A stretch of 60,465 nt of DNA from an uncultured Armatimonadota bacterium. GTDB taxonomy: Bacteria; Armatimonadota; Fimbriimonadia; Fimbriimonadales; Fimbriimonadaceae. Numbering within the stretch: position 1 is the first letter of the stretch; the number at the start of each line of letters is the position of its first letter. Positions 8,140 to 18,474 of the stretch are shown in pieces. The DNA lies in assembly GCA_903833215.1 (NCBI GenBank), contig CAILEM010000137.1, positions 1-60,465 on the forward strand, read 5' to 3'. Under the pieces are notes generated by a model. That model was not told the origin of the DNA and did no database searches. It worked only from the letters and a program-made list of their open reading frames with translations. The translations under genes were made by a program, and so were the position numbers.

Positions 8140-11100
8140 CGGGTCGACCCCAGACCTTCAATTTCTGGAGGAGATCTCCGAAAATTACGGGTTTGGGCAA
8201 GTAATCATCCATACCGGCATCCAAGCAGAGTTGCCGGTCTCCTTCCATCGCGTGAGCCGTTACGGCGATGATCGGAATTCGGTTCCCCGAAGCCTGTTCG
8301 CGCCGTCGAATCTCAATAGTCGTTTCAAAACCATCAAGTTCTGGCATCGACACATCCATAAGGATCAGATCAAAGTGCTTTGTTTCCAGTGCCTTGAGGA
8401 CCTCAAAACCGGTCTCAGCCACCTTGCACGTACATCCCCAGTTTGATATCCTCTTGGTCTCCAAGAACGCGTTGACAGGGTTGTCTTCGGCCACGAGAAT
8501 GTTAAGTCCAAGGTCGACGACTTCCTTAGGAGTATGCTCAACGACCCTAACCTCGCAATTCTGCTGATGGAGGGCAAGCAAGAATGCGCTCTGTAAGCGT
8601 CGCATTTTGACGGGCCTTGCGACAACTGCAGCGAATTCAGAAGCGCCGGGGTCTTCAAAGTACTTGGATGTCTTGTTTGACGCAAGCAAGATAACCGGCG
8701 AGTGCTTTGTCGCATCGAATGTTCGAATTTCTGACAACATCTTCAAACCGTCCGGGTCATTCGATCGGGTTCCAAGAACGACCAAATCGAAATGTCCGGA
8801 GTCGTTTCCACTGCTCACCAATTCCGCGAGTCTGGCTGTATTTGCCACAGCGGTAACCCTGCATCCCCAACCGCGAACGTAATTGCCAACATTTGCACGG
8901 TCCGTCTCGTTTTCAACAATGATCAATGCCGATTTATCAATTAATTGAGGGACCGATGGAAGTTCAGACACTTGACCTATGGGCCTTTCAAATGGAATCT
9001 CCAACCAAAATTCACTACCCACCCCGACTTGGCTCTTCAACCCAATCGTTCCGCCCATAAGCTCGGTGATCTGCTTCGTGATGGTCAGGCCAAGACCGGT
9101 CCCGCCATGCTTTCGAGTCAGCGCTCCATCTGCTTGGGTAAAGCTCTCAAAAATGGATGAGTGTAGGTTTTCTGGAATCCCCATCCCAGTGTCATGGACT
9201 TCGATGCGAACCTTAACCGACTGAGGGGTTTCTTCAAGGCAGGCAAGACAAATCGAGACCTCTCCTGCCCGTGTAAACTTCACTGCGTTGCCTAAAAGGT
9301 TTGTCACGATCTGACGAACCCGATTTCCATCTCCAACAAGCCACTCGGGGAAATCGACCGGTATGTAGCAGTTCAAATCAACTGCTTCCGTATTCATGTG
9401 AGCGGTAACCAATTCGGTGACGTCTTCGATGCAATCCCGAATATTGAACAGATGCTTGCTTATCTTCAGCATCCCTGCTTCAAGGCTGGAAATGTTCAGA
9501 ACGTCGTCGATGATCGAAAGAAGGGCATCAGCACTTCGCTGAACAGCGCGGCAATACTCCAGCTGCTCCGAGGTGAGAGACGTTTGCATTAGGACAGACG
9601 TCATCCCGATGACGCCATTCATCGGAGTGCGAATTTCGTGACTCATATTTGCCAGAAATGCGCTTTTAATGCGAATTCCAGCGAGAGCTTGATCTCTCGC
9701 TTCTGTCAACTCATGAGTTTTCTGTAGAAGTTCTAGCTCAATTTCTCTGCGATGTTCAACTTCTGCATGCGCCGCCGCAAGAAGTCGACTCTTGTGGACA
9801 ACAACTGCAGCTTGACGAACCAATGGCAGGATCAGGTCGACCATCGAGGGGCTTAATTTTCGCTTGGTCAGAAGCATGTCAACGACGACAAAGCCAATCC
9901 AATCGGAACCAGTCCGCAACGGGATGAGCGCGTAGTGAACACCTTCGACAAAGGTGCCGTCAGAAAGTGGAACGGAGTGGCAATCATCAAGAATGTACGG
10001 CACATCTTCGGCCATACATTTAGCAAAGATCTCGGATCTGCCCGGAAGGACGAAACTCGCCTCGTGTTCGTCGACAGGTTGACCATCGTCGCCCGTACCC
10101 CATGTACCGAAAGCCATGTTGTCGGTGACCAAAAACACAGCGGCTCGGTCAACGATTTTTGTTTCAAGAATGGCGTCGCGAACCATCCTGAAGACCTTGT
10201 CGATGTCTACGTCCTCGGTGATGGCAACTGCAATCTCCATAAGCATCCTCTGTTGCTGGACCATCGCTTCTGTTTCAGCCAAGAGGCGAGACTTCTGAAC
10301 CGCCACCGCCGCCTGATCTGCGATTGCCACAACTGGTTGAAGCATCGCCGGTGTGATTTTTCGCCTGGTTATCGCCATATCAATGAAGACAATGCCAATA
10401 AGTTCCTCACCAACCCGAAGGGGCAGGAAGGCGTGCGGCACCTCTATCTCCAGGCCAGAACTGGCCTGGATGAGCCGGATCGTATCGATCACAAACGGCA
10501 TATCAGCACGATCGAAAGGTTCGTAGAACATGCCCCCTGGTTCGACTGCAAACGACATATCGTGTTCGTCTCGAGTAACGCCCGTTTGGTCCGTTCCCCA
10601 AGTTCCACGTGCAACCGAATCTTTAACCACCCATAGCGAAGCCCGATCCACACGGCTGACTTCAAGGATTGCGTTTCGAGCCATCCTAAAAACTTCATCT
10701 TGGTCATCGTTTCGGGTAATGGCCAGTGATATATCGATGACGCGCTGCAACTGCTTGATACTCTCGTCGTATCGAGAGCGCATCATGGCTTTGTGACTCA
10801 CCATTGCAGCAAAATCTGCAAATGGGATGAGTCTTTCAACCCATTCGTCGGTGATTTTTCTCCTCGAAAGTAAATTATCAAGCGTGATACAGCCGACGAG
10901 CTGACCGGATTCACGCATCAAAACGGTTGCAAAGTCACAGATGTCTGGCTCACCAGTCGTTGATTCGATACCACATATTTGGATATCCAAGGCCTCAACG
11001 AGATATCCCTTGGATTGAATATCTGCGGTCCATTGGTGACTATCAGCGAGTTCACCCATCACAAATCCCTGCCCAGATAAGTCTTCCAGATTGCCTTCAA

Positions 11101-11359
11101 AATCGGTTCCCCAGACACCTCTCATGAAGTCCGATACCGGGTCATAGGAAAACACACCGGCGCGATCGAAGCCGAACTCGCTTATTACGAGATCGCGAAC
11201 GATAAGCAAGATGTCGTCAAGAGGAAGCTCGGAATTTGAAGTGCCGATAAGTGCAACAATATATCTGCTTGAGTCAAAGAACTTTAGCGATTGTGATGGG
11301 TCGCCAACGGATGATGGCTGCGCGATATTAACACCATCAGCACTTTCCTGCTCATCCAT
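8129..11359 (-). CDS. Cytosolic hybrid histidine kinase: GAF x3-HisKA-HATPase-REC-REC
   Basis: 1076 aa with no membrane segments. Three GAF domains lie at about 30-190, 200-355 and 370-525, the last two clearly similar to each other (VDRA..., GTWGT..., RRKI/KRKL motifs). A helical linker leads to HisKA with His574 ([17 protein letters not shown]), HATPase_c with Asn690 and DTGMGIP, a first receiver at 809-925 that has lost its phospho-Asp (VVLGTRSND, Gly863), and an intact second receiver with Asp1002 ([15 protein letters not shown]) and the TAHAMEGD region. It starts at the base after the desaturase stop codon, so the two are co-expressed. The ligand of the GAF domains is unknown. Confidence 0.92.
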   Translation of the reverse strand: MDEQESADGVNIAQPSSVGDPSQSLKFFDSSRYIVALIGTSNSELPLDDILLIVRDLVISEFGFDRAGVFSYDPVSDFMRGVWGTDFEGNLEDLSGQGFVMGELADSHQWTADIQSKGYLVEALDIQICGIESTTGEPDICDFATVLMRESGQLVGCITLDNLLSRRKITDEWVERLIPFADFAAMVSHKAMMRSRYDESIKQLQRVIDISLAITRNDDQDEVFRMARNAILEVSRVDRASLWVVKDSVARGTWGTDQTGVTRDEHDMSFAVEPGGMFYEPFDRADMPFVIDTIRLIQASSGLEIEVPHAFLPLRVGEELIGIVFIDMAITRRKITPAMLQPVVAIADQAAVAVQKSRLLAETEAMVQQQRMLMEIAVAITEDVDIDKVFRMVRDAILETKIVDRAAVFLVTDNMAFGTWGTGDDGQPVDEHEASFVLPGRSEIFAKCMAEDVPYILDDCHSVPLSDGTFVEGVHYALIPLRTGSDWIGFVVVDMLLTKRKLSPSMVDLILPLVRQAAVVVHKSRLLAAAHAEVEHRREIELELLQKTHELTEARDQALAGIRIKSAFLANMSHEIRTPMNGVIGMTSVLMQTSLTSEQLEYCRAVQRSADALLSIIDDVLNISSLEAGMLKISKHLFNIRDCIEDVTELVTAHMNTEAVDLNCYIPVDFPEWLVGDGNRVRQIVTNLLGNAVKFTRAGEVSICLACLEETPQSVKVRIEVHDTGMGIPENLHSSIFESFTQADGALTRKHGGTGLGLTITKQITELMGGTIGLKSQVGVGSEFWLEIPFERPIGQVSELPSVPQLIDKSALIIVENETDRANVGNYVRGWGCRVTAVANTARLAELVSSGNDSGHFDLVVLGTRSNDPDGLKMLSEIRTFDATKHSPVILLASNKTSKYFEDPGASEFAAVVARPVKMRRLQSAFLLALHQQNCEVRVVEHTPKEVVDLGLNILVAEDNPVNAFLETKRISNWGCTCKVAETGFEVLKALETKHFDLILMDVSMPELDGFETTIEIRRREQASGNRIPIIAVTAHAMEGDRQLCLDAGMDDYLPKPVIFGDLLQKLKVWGRPAKS

Positions 11360-12424
11360 TTAGTATTGGACGTTTCGCCCAGTGGAAGGTTCGCCGTTCG
11401 CCGCGTTCGGAATTTCGGGAACGAACTGGAATGTGGGGTCAGTTTTCTGGCGCTTCAGAATCGAGCTAATCTCCTTCCATGTCGAGATGAGGCCATTGGG
11501 GCTTGGTGGGAGTTCAGCCTTGATAAGTCGATGCAATTTTGCCAGGTTATAACACGGAACACCGGCAAACATATGGTGCTCGGTGTGGTAATTCATGTGC
11601 CAGTAGAGGAATTGCAGGATCGGATTCAACGTAAAAGTCCTGCAACAGATCCTGAAGTCGGGATACTCATCGGTTAGGCCTATGTGCTGAGTCGCATTGC
11701 ACATGAACTGAATGCCGCCCCCAAAGAATCGGCCAAAGCTGACGGCAATGGCGACGGGCCAATAGCCCGTGCTAATGGACAAGATAGCAACCAACGTGTG
11801 TCCAACCAATACCGTCGCCGCCCATCTGTGTAGCGCTGGCCTCATTTCTGGCTTCTTCTTGGTAAACAGGTACGTATCCCATTCACCTCCTAGATGTCCC
11901 CTCGCTGATCGCAAGGTTCCAGGGATAACGTAGCGCAGACCATTCAAATCCACGATCCCAAACTTAAGAATCTGTTTGAGAGTGACTTGCTGAGGAAGAA
12001 CCACTTCCAAATCGTCGGGTGGATGCAGTGTAAATCGGTGATGTTCGGAATGACTTGCCCAAAATCCGATATGGTTGTACCAACCCAAAAAGCTAAAGAT
12101 CTTCAAAAAGAAGCGGTTGAGCCAGCGCGTCTTAAATACTGAGTCGTGAACAAGTTCATGGAAGCCGTTGATAAGGAAAGCACAGCAGGCACCGTGAAGA
12201 AACAATGCGGGTACGGCAAACCACGGCCAGTGAAAACAGGCGTACACGAACAACGTGCCGGTAGCGCAAAGCACCCCCAAATATCCGCCCGTCTGAAGAA
12301 AGCCCTTGAAGTCGCTTTTCCTATTCAGCCCAGCCAAAACGTCCTTATCGAGTTTTGGTCTGTACCAACGAATAGCAGTCCCTACGGGACGTTCTGGCTT
12401 GATCAAACGACACTGTTCTGACAT
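11360..12424 (-). CDS. Membrane fatty-acid desaturase
   Basis: 354 aa from ATG 12424, preceded by AAAGG at 7-base spacing; an in-frame upstream start at 12514 is less likely. The three histidine boxes of di-iron membrane desaturases are present (FHELVHDS, HSEHHRF, NYHTEHHMFAG), with hydrophobic segments between them. It would introduce a double bond into acyl chains or a related hydroxylation/ketolation, using reduced electron carriers. The stop TAA is followed immediately by the ATG of the hybrid kinase, suggesting that membrane-lipid modification and sensing are coupled. Exact regiospecificity is unknown. Confidence 0.85.
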   Translation of the reverse strand: MSEQCRLIKPERPVGTAIRWYRPKLDKDVLAGLNRKSDFKGFLQTGGYLGVLCATGTLFVYACFHWPWFAVPALFLHGACCAFLINGFHELVHDSVFKTRWLNRFFLKIFSFLGWYNHIGFWASHSEHHRFTLHPPDDLEVVLPQQVTLKQILKFGIVDLNGLRYVIPGTLRSARGHLGGEWDTYLFTKKKPEMRPALHRWAATVLVGHTLVAILSISTGYWPVAIAVSFGRFFGGGIQFMCNATQHIGLTDEYPDFRICCRTFTLNPILQFLYWHMNYHTEHHMFAGVPCYNLAKLHRLIKAELPPSPNGLISTWKEISSILKRQKTDPTFQFVPEIPNAANGEPSTGRNVQY

Positions 12425-12745
12425 TAACAAACCTTTGCTTCGACGCGACTTCATTTTAGCGCAAAGTTCGCCTGTATTCCGTTCACAGTTGCCCCTGAAT
12501 TCACTTACCGGCAAGGTCGAACAACGAGCTTATTCTCACAGCATTTCAGGTTCCTTGACTGTCTAATCAAGAGCATTAACCACAATATTTACCTACCCAA
12601 GAACGGCACTTACCCCTCCCATTTACCGTTCAAAAGAACCCTCCAATTCCTCATATCCAAAGTGGCGCAAGGAATAGAGGGTCAAGTACAAATTCCGCCA
12701 TCGTTTCACGGTTAAATTCGTCCTTCTTAATAAGCGTTCTGAAAG
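12425..12745. other. Divergent intergenic region, 321 bases
   Basis: This lies between the desaturase (leftward) and the exopolysaccharide module (rightward), so it should hold promoters for both. No confident -35/-10 pair, hairpin or repeat was found. AT-rich stretches occur around 12560-12600. Confidence 0.5.
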
Positions 12746-13300
12746 ATGATACAGCAGTCCCTATTTGATCGAGCACTTGATGAAGGCTGCCCGCGTTGCG
12801 GCGGCGCGGATGTCGTGTCGATGGAAGAGCTGGGCAAGATGATGTCGACTCCCGGATTTCATTGTCCGCCCGACCTTGCAGAATGGCTAAATCCGCCGGA
12901 AAGTCCCTCTCGGCCGGTGTCAACCCGACGCAGAATTGCTTCGAGGAACGCCATCGCTTTCGCAGTATCTTTGGTTCTGGTACTCACTGTGGCATTCTTC
13001 GCCCTTTCTGGCTCAATGCCTTCATGGCTAGTTGTGATTCCGATCCTCGCACTTGGTGGCGTAACCGGGGTTAGGACCTGGCGAACGGAAACCCGAATAG
13101 CCATCGAAGAAGAGACTCTCCAGCTTGATACCTACTGGGAGCTGTATCGGGCCTACCTGAGCCGACAGCAAATCTGGGAGCGTCTTCAGTACTGCTGTAA
13201 ATGTTCCGTGGTGGTTGACCCAACCACTCACCAAACACGATCGTTGTTTGAAATTCACGAACTTGCCAATCGCCGGACAAACGGAGCGAGCCTGCGCTGA
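12746..13300 (+). CDS. Zinc-ribbon membrane protein of the exopolysaccharide module
   Basis: 184 aa, not assigned to a named family. An N-terminal CPRCGG and a later CCKC look like the halves of a zinc ribbon. Two hydrophobic segments at about residues 68-88 and 93-110 (FAVSLVLVLTVAFFALSG, then WLVVIPILALGGVTGV) should form a membrane hairpin. A charged helical region follows (WELYRAYLSRQQIWERLQY). Its stop overlaps the proposed start of the BcsB-like gene, tying it to that system. It may be a scaffold or regulatory subunit; this is inference from context. Confidence 0.6.
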   Translation: MIQQSLFDRALDEGCPRCGGADVVSMEELGKMMSTPGFHCPPDLAEWLNPPESPSRPVSTRRRIASRNAIAFAVSLVLVLTVAFFALSGSMPSWLVVIPILALGGVTGVRTWRTETRIAIEEETLQLDTYWELYRAYLSRQQIWERLQYCCKCSVVVDPTTHQTRSLFEIHELANRRTNGASLR

Positions 13301-15255
13301 ACAAGGTTGTTGCCACCATATGTTTGATGGGTTCCTGCCTATCTGCTTTCGGATCTGATATTCAGATCCGACCGTTTTTTGCGGACAAGCCAATGCACTC
13401 AGAGGGGGGCCGCTGGACGTACTTCTTCCAGCTACCTCACGGACTGACTCTAACCGCGGATGGCTCTTTCGCAATCGACTACGATACATCACCGACCCTG
13501 GCCGCTCCAGATGAAAGCCTAACCGTCATCCTCAACGGCCAACCTGTTGACTCTAAGACCATCGTCGTCGCAAATCCAAATCCAGAACGCTGGGTTGTCA
13601 AACTGCCTCGAAAATACTGCAAGAGTGGTTTCAACGAATTGTCTGTGGTCGTGCGAAGCGTTTCACGGCTAGGACCGTGTAGCGAAGACGATGACATGAA
13701 GAACTGGGTTCGATTCAGAACCACTTCGGTGATTGGGTTACCGCTCGTCGAATTGCAGGCATGTCCTCTCAACGCTTATCCGTTTCCCTATCTCAACTGG
13801 CTTTCGGAACCCATTGGCACGGTGCCAATCGCAGTCGGTCCACTCGCAAAGGATGCAAGCATCTCCGCGGCACTCAATATTGCCGCAGGCTGGGGCCGTC
13901 GCATCACCGACCAGGCACTTATCCTGACCATGACGCGATCCGCATTGAACGTGCCTGCCGTTCATGTTGGGACTCCAGCAGAATTAGGCATCCGGAAACC
14001 GGATGCAGAAATTGAGGTTCATCGCGGCGATCTGTATATCACTGGCCCTGATAAGGCTGTTCTCGATGCCTCCGTCACATCGCTAAACAATCCTGAGGTT
14101 GCCTCACAGATGAGTGGGCTGAGTGCCAGCCCAATGGAAATCAAGGCCAAACAGACTGAAGCGGGCCCCCGGTTGGGAGCCACCACCTTTGAAGAACTTG
14201 GTTACCCATCCATTCGACTTGCTGGAGTCGGCAGCCAGGGCACAGCCATCGTGCTGCGACGGCCACTGCTCGTCAAAATCGGCCGTGGTGGGCAGCTTCG
14301 GCTGCGGTTCCGGCATGCCGCCACCCTCATCAAAACGCACTCGATGCTCTCTGTGGCGATCAACGGCCAGCAAATCGGCAGTTCGCTTCTCACGCCAGAA
14401 AACTCGAACGACGGTGATTTGGTCTGCCCGCTCCCGATCAACCTCGCGGATGCGAACCAGTGGAATATCGAGATCACGGCACATAACGAATTGGCTAATG
14501 TCGACTGCTCCAAGCGCTATGAGGATATCGCTTGGACAACGATCCTTGGAATGTCTGACTTTGAACTCCAAGAAGGGACATTGCCGAACACGCCTTTTCT
14601 TGAGGGATTTCCGTATTTCCGATCAATCGATGGTGCTCTGCCTCACTCCCTAACCGTTAATGTCGGAACAAAGCCAAGCACTGAGCTTCTCTCGTTTACG
14701 GCAACAATCGTCGCCCGCGCTGCTCAAACAAACCATGGCGTTCCCATTTGGCATGCGTCGTCGGAAGAGATCACGGGTAACGAAGACCTTGTCGTCGGCC
14801 TGTTCCGCCAGGAACAGCGATTCAGTCGCATCCTTTCCAATCTTTTGGTGGCTCCGTCCAAATCAGGAGTCCCAACGGTAACCCGTGGGCTACCCATTCT
14901 TCCATCGAGCCTTGTCGGTGCCGTCATCGTACAAGCCGTACCGAAGCCGTCGGGCGGCGTCATGTACGTCATCCTTGCTGCGTCCAATAATGCCCTACAG
15001 AAATTCACTCAGTTCCTTGCCAACCCTGAGGTAGGCGGCATGCTGAAGGGACAGATTGCGGTCTTCACGCAGGAAGGCGAAATTTTCGCCTTCGACACCA
15101 TGTCTGAGGCTGAAAAGCGAGCAGCTGAGGCAGCTGAGATGAGGAGATATAAGCCTGAGATGATCCTCTGGATGACAACGGCGCTCATTGCGCTTGCCGT
15201 CTTGGTAGGATTCATGGGTAGTAAGTTCGTCAAGAAGAAGAGTGCAAAGAAGTAG
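13297..15255 (+). CDS. BcsB-like periplasmic polysaccharide synthase subunit
   Basis: About 652 aa. The body resembles cellulose synthase regulatory subunit BcsB: repeated carbohydrate-binding and flavodoxin-like modules (TYFFQLPHGLTLTADGSFAI, ESLTVILNGQPVDS, SMLSVAINGQQIGSS, DCSKRYEDIAWTTI) and a C-terminal membrane anchor (ILWMTTALIALAVLVGF) followed by KKKSAKK. The usual starts TTG 13324 or ATG 13327 would cut the signal peptide short. Reading from CTG at 13297 gives NKVVATICLMGSCLSAFG, a complete signal peptide, with GGAG 10 bases upstream and a CTGA overlap with the previous stop. The start is therefore proposed, not certain. It would guide a nascent glycan across the periplasm. Confidence 0.75.
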   Translation: MNKVVATICLMGSCLSAFGSDIQIRPFFADKPMHSEGGRWTYFFQLPHGLTLTADGSFAIDYDTSPTLAAPDESLTVILNGQPVDSKTIVVANPNPERWVVKLPRKYCKSGFNELSVVVRSVSRLGPCSEDDDMKNWVRFRTTSVIGLPLVELQACPLNAYPFPYLNWLSEPIGTVPIAVGPLAKDASISAALNIAAGWGRRITDQALILTMTRSALNVPAVHVGTPAELGIRKPDAEIEVHRGDLYITGPDKAVLDASVTSLNNPEVASQMSGLSASPMEIKAKQTEAGPRLGATTFEELGYPSIRLAGVGSQGTAIVLRRPLLVKIGRGGQLRLRFRHAATLIKTHSMLSVAINGQQIGSSLLTPENSNDGDLVCPLPINLADANQWNIEITAHNELANVDCSKRYEDIAWTTILGMSDFELQEGTLPNTPFLEGFPYFRSIDGALPHSLTVNVGTKPSTELLSFTATIVARAAQTNHGVPIWHASSEEITGNEDLVVGLFRQEQRFSRILSNLLVAPSKSGVPTVTRGLPILPSSLVGAVIVQAVPKPSGGVMYVILAASNNALQKFTQFLANPEVGGMLKGQIAVFTQEGEIFAFDTMSEAEKRAAEAAEMRRYKPEMILWMTTALIALAVLVGFMGSKFVKKKSAKK

Positions 15256-15266
15256 AGGAAGATGTC

Positions 15267-17300
15267 TTGACACTTAACTCATACGACTTCATGCTCATGA
15301 TTCGCGATTTCTTCGTCGGCATGACGTGGATCGTTGCCGTGGTTTACTTTCTGAGCGGAACCCAAGATCTCGTCTACGATATCGGTGCCTATTGGCTCCG
15401 GTTTTGGCGACAGTTCACCTATCGCCAAAAGCCTCGCCTGACTCTTGAGCGCTTACGTGCCCGCGAACAACAGAGAATCGCTGTCATGGTTCCCGCATGG
15501 AACGAAGGTGAGGTCGTGGCCAGCATGGTCGACAACATCATCAAGCGGGTTGAATACGACAACTACTCGATTTTTGTTGGTACCTACCCCAACGACATGG
15601 CGACCCAAAACTGCGTCGACCGCCTTGCCAAAGAGTATCCACAGATCCTCAAGGTCGTCACAGCAAGACCCGGACCCACCACGAAGGCCGACTGTTTGCA
15701 TAATGTTTTGGCCTCAATTCGACTCTTTGAGGAGGCCAATCGAGTCAACTTCGACATCATTTTGATGCACGACGCTGAGGACTGGGTGCATCCCCAAGAG
15801 TTCTTGCTCCACAACTATTTGATCCCCCAGATCGACGTCGTCCAGATTCCGATCTTGCCCTTCCCCACAACTTGGCATAAGTGGGTGCATTGGATCTACG
15901 CCGACGAGTTCAGCGAAAATCACATGAAGGACGTGCCTGTGCGGGAGAAGATCTCCGGGTTTGTCCCCTATGCCGGAACCGGAACCGGGTTTTCGCGCAA
16001 AGTCATCGAGTACCTCTCAGACGAGCATGGCGGGCACGTGTTTAACGAAAGCTCCATGACGGAGGACTACTCGATGTCCAAAAAGATCCGCGAGGCGGGC
16101 CTGAAATCGGTGTTTGTCAACGTCGTGCTTGGCGATGATAAGTCTCCCTGGTGGAAGCCCCTTTGCCAACGCCCGATGTTCATCTCGAACTGGTCGTACT
16201 TCCCAATGGACTGGACCCGGTCGGTTCGACAGAAGTCGCGGTGGATTATCGGCATCTCCCTACAGGAGTGGGAGCAGACGGGCTGGGAAGGCAACTGGTT
16301 GATGAAGGAGAACTTCATCAAAGACCGTAAGGTATTTGTAGCAGCTTTTGCCTCTATGCTTGGATATATCCTCCTCATCTACAACATTTTCTATGTGTTG
16401 GGATATCTTGGATGGGTTCCTTTCAGGCTCTTGCCGACGCTCACCGTCGGCGGTTCCCTCACGAATCTGGTGACCTTCTGCACGTTCTTCATGGCCCTCA
16501 GAATCACCCAGCGTATTGTTTGGGTTGGGCTCACCTACGGGCTTGCCGCAGGCCTGATGGCCGTCCCTCGTCTGATCGTAGGCAACGTCCTTAATGGACT
16601 CGCATCCATGCGTGCCCTCAAGGTTTTCGCGGACTCTCGAAGCGGAAAAGCGGCGGTTAAGTGGGACAATACCCAGCACCTGGAAGGTATCGGGGACATG
16701 GATGCCCCCACCCAGCAAAAGGAAACCATTGTCCTTCAGGGAATCCCACGCGATCAGGTTCTTGCTGGACTACGCTCGGGAGACCCACAGCGAATTGCGA
16801 ATGCACTACGGGTTATTCGCCCAGAACTCACCGAAGTGGATCGCGCCGAAATCGTCGCATGCATGCGTTATCTCGCGGATCATCGCGAATTGGCAGTTCG
16901 AGCCGCTCTAGCCCAATCACTTGGGAAGCTACTATGGCCAGAACTGAATCCAACGCTTTTCCTGCTCCTTAACGATCACGAATCGGCAGTTGTAGTGAAT
17001 GCAGCGAGAGCACTGTTCCAAAGGCGCACGATCGGTGCTCTCCTCGAACATGCCTTCACAATTTCTAGTCCGAAGGCGATTGAAACTCTTATTCGCGTCA
17101 TCGAGCAAGACCGACGCCGTCAAAAGCATGTCTTTGAACTGATCGACCTAGAAATGCTCCTCGTGACGCGAATGCGTGTATTGGGCGTTTCTCCCATCCT
17201 GAGAAAGCGATACCTGAAGTACATCGACGCAGGCACAACTGACCTTCACAGCCTTCAAGCAACCCTAAATTTTGACAATCCGATGCCGGAAGTCATTTAG
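15267..17300 (+). CDS. NfrB-like membrane glycosyltransferase 2 with HEAT-like C-terminus
   Basis: 677 aa from TTG with GAGGAA at 6-base spacing. An N-terminal membrane helix (residues 16-31) precedes a processive GT-A domain: VPAWNEGE at about 76, HDAED at 168-172, TED at 265-267 and the QKSRW motif at 322-326. Several membrane helices follow at about 350-450. The overall arrangement is like NfrB (phage N4 receptor glycan synthase) and bacterial cellulose synthases. The tail (about 490-650) has HEAT-like helical repeats (DPQRIANALRVIRP, LAVRAALAQSLGKL, SAVVVNAARALFQR) instead of PilZ or MshEN c-di-GMP domains. It probably polymerises and exports a glycan with the BcsB-like partner. Confidence 0.85.
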   Translation: MTLNSYDFMLMIRDFFVGMTWIVAVVYFLSGTQDLVYDIGAYWLRFWRQFTYRQKPRLTLERLRAREQQRIAVMVPAWNEGEVVASMVDNIIKRVEYDNYSIFVGTYPNDMATQNCVDRLAKEYPQILKVVTARPGPTTKADCLHNVLASIRLFEEANRVNFDIILMHDAEDWVHPQEFLLHNYLIPQIDVVQIPILPFPTTWHKWVHWIYADEFSENHMKDVPVREKISGFVPYAGTGTGFSRKVIEYLSDEHGGHVFNESSMTEDYSMSKKIREAGLKSVFVNVVLGDDKSPWWKPLCQRPMFISNWSYFPMDWTRSVRQKSRWIIGISLQEWEQTGWEGNWLMKENFIKDRKVFVAAFASMLGYILLIYNIFYVLGYLGWVPFRLLPTLTVGGSLTNLVTFCTFFMALRITQRIVWVGLTYGLAAGLMAVPRLIVGNVLNGLASMRALKVFADSRSGKAAVKWDNTQHLEGIGDMDAPTQQKETIVLQGIPRDQVLAGLRSGDPQRIANALRVIRPELTEVDRAEIVACMRYLADHRELAVRAALAQSLGKLLWPELNPTLFLLLNDHESAVVVNAARALFQRRTIGALLEHAFTISSPKAIETLIRVIEQDRRRQKHVFELIDLEMLLVTRMRVLGVSPILRKRYLKYIDAGTTDLHSLQATLNFDNPMPEVI

Positions 17301-17320
17301 GTAACGACCGTCAAGATCCG

Positions 17321-18424
17321 TTAAGGGTGCTTAAACAAAACCGAAACCGGCAAAGGCAGATCTATGATCGATGCCTCCGCATGGAGTGCACCTGTTGCCT
17401 GATCAATCTTCAGAGAAGCCAGATTGCTGCTTCGCTGGCCACCAACAACAATCCAGTTGCCAGTCGGGTCGACTGCAAAACCGCGCGGTTCGTGGACTTT
17501 CAGGCGGTGTATTTCGATCAATGTCAAGCGGCCTGCCGGGCCAACTTCGTAACAGGCGATACTGTCGTGTCCTCGATTGGAGACGTAAAGCCACTTACCA
17601 TTTGGATGAATTACTATTTCGGCAGTGGTGTTCTGCCCCGCATAGTCGCCAGGTAGCGTGGGGAGATTCTGGATCTCATTCATCGGGCCCGTTCGTGCAC
17701 CCACGCCAAAAACGCTTACTGTGTTCTTAAGTTCGTTGTTGACGTACAGGAACTTGCCCTTCGCATCCATGACGGCATGGCGGGGACCGCTTCCCGCCGG
17801 AGACTTCACTCGACGCGGACTGAGCATGGAGGGCGTTCCTGCGCGTTTGTCAAATGGAAAAACCAGAATTTCATCGGTTCCTAGATCACATGCATAGACA
17901 AATCGCCGCAACGGATCTGCCGCGATGTCGTGCATATGTGGGCCCTCCTGCCGACCCGAATTAGGTCCCGACCCTTGATTTTGGAATTCACCCGTTGCAG
18001 CGGCCAACTTACCGGAGGTCTCAATCGGAAAGGTGGTTACATTGCCTTTGCTGTAGTTGGCAACCAAAACCGCTTTGTTCCCCGGTGCAACAGAAAGGTG
18101 GCAGGGGTCACTCCCCTTTGTGGATTGATGGTTGAGATACGTGAGCTTCTTGTCGGCTCCAACCGCATAAGCCCAAACCTCTCCTTGACTTGATTCGTTG
18201 ACGGCATATAGAAATCGTCCGGTGGAATCGAGAGCCAAATAGCTTGGATTCGTGATCTCTGCTGCGACAACTGGCTGCGTTAGGGTTCCAGTGTCCGTGT
18301 TCAAAACGACGTGGTAGATTCCCTTGCTGCGATGGTCCGTGGTATAGGTGCCGATGTAGAGGTCCACGTCGGGAGTAGGAGCAGGGATGGAATTCAGGGC
18401 AAAAAGGAGTGGAAGGATCATCAT
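17321..18424 (-). CDS. Lactonase-family beta-propeller (6-phosphogluconolactonase type), exported
   Basis: 367 aa with a short signal peptide (MMILPLLFALNSIPA) and a seven-bladed beta-propeller of the COG2706 lactonase family. Typical blades are YIGTYTTDHRSKGIYHV, NPSYLALDSTGRFLYAVNE, GSGPRHAVMDAKGKFLYVNN and WLYVSNRGHDSI. Cytosolic relatives hydrolyse 6-phosphogluconolactone; exported members act on unknown lactones or muconolactones. It is convergent with the glycosyltransferase, with a 20-base gap and no clear terminator. Confidence 0.85.
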   Translation of the reverse strand: MMILPLLFALNSIPAPTPDVDLYIGTYTTDHRSKGIYHVVLNTDTGTLTQPVVAAEITNPSYLALDSTGRFLYAVNESSQGEVWAYAVGADKKLTYLNHQSTKGSDPCHLSVAPGNKAVLVANYSKGNVTTFPIETSGKLAAATGEFQNQGSGPNSGRQEGPHMHDIAADPLRRFVYACDLGTDEILVFPFDKRAGTPSMLSPRRVKSPAGSGPRHAVMDAKGKFLYVNNELKNTVSVFGVGARTGPMNEIQNLPTLPGDYAGQNTTAEIVIHPNGKWLYVSNRGHDSIACYEVGPAGRLTLIEIHRLKVHEPRGFAVDPTGNWIVVGGQRSSNLASLKIDQATGALHAEASIIDLPLPVSVLFKHP

Positions 18425-18474
18425 AAGCCTGGACGCGTGGAAGTGCCATTACACTACCACGCGTGTTTGATTCC

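Noticed and set aside
9935-10636. A 233-codon plus-strand frame inside the hybrid kinase
   Set aside because: It is antisense to three GAF domains with clear conservation, so it is a shadow of that coding sequence.
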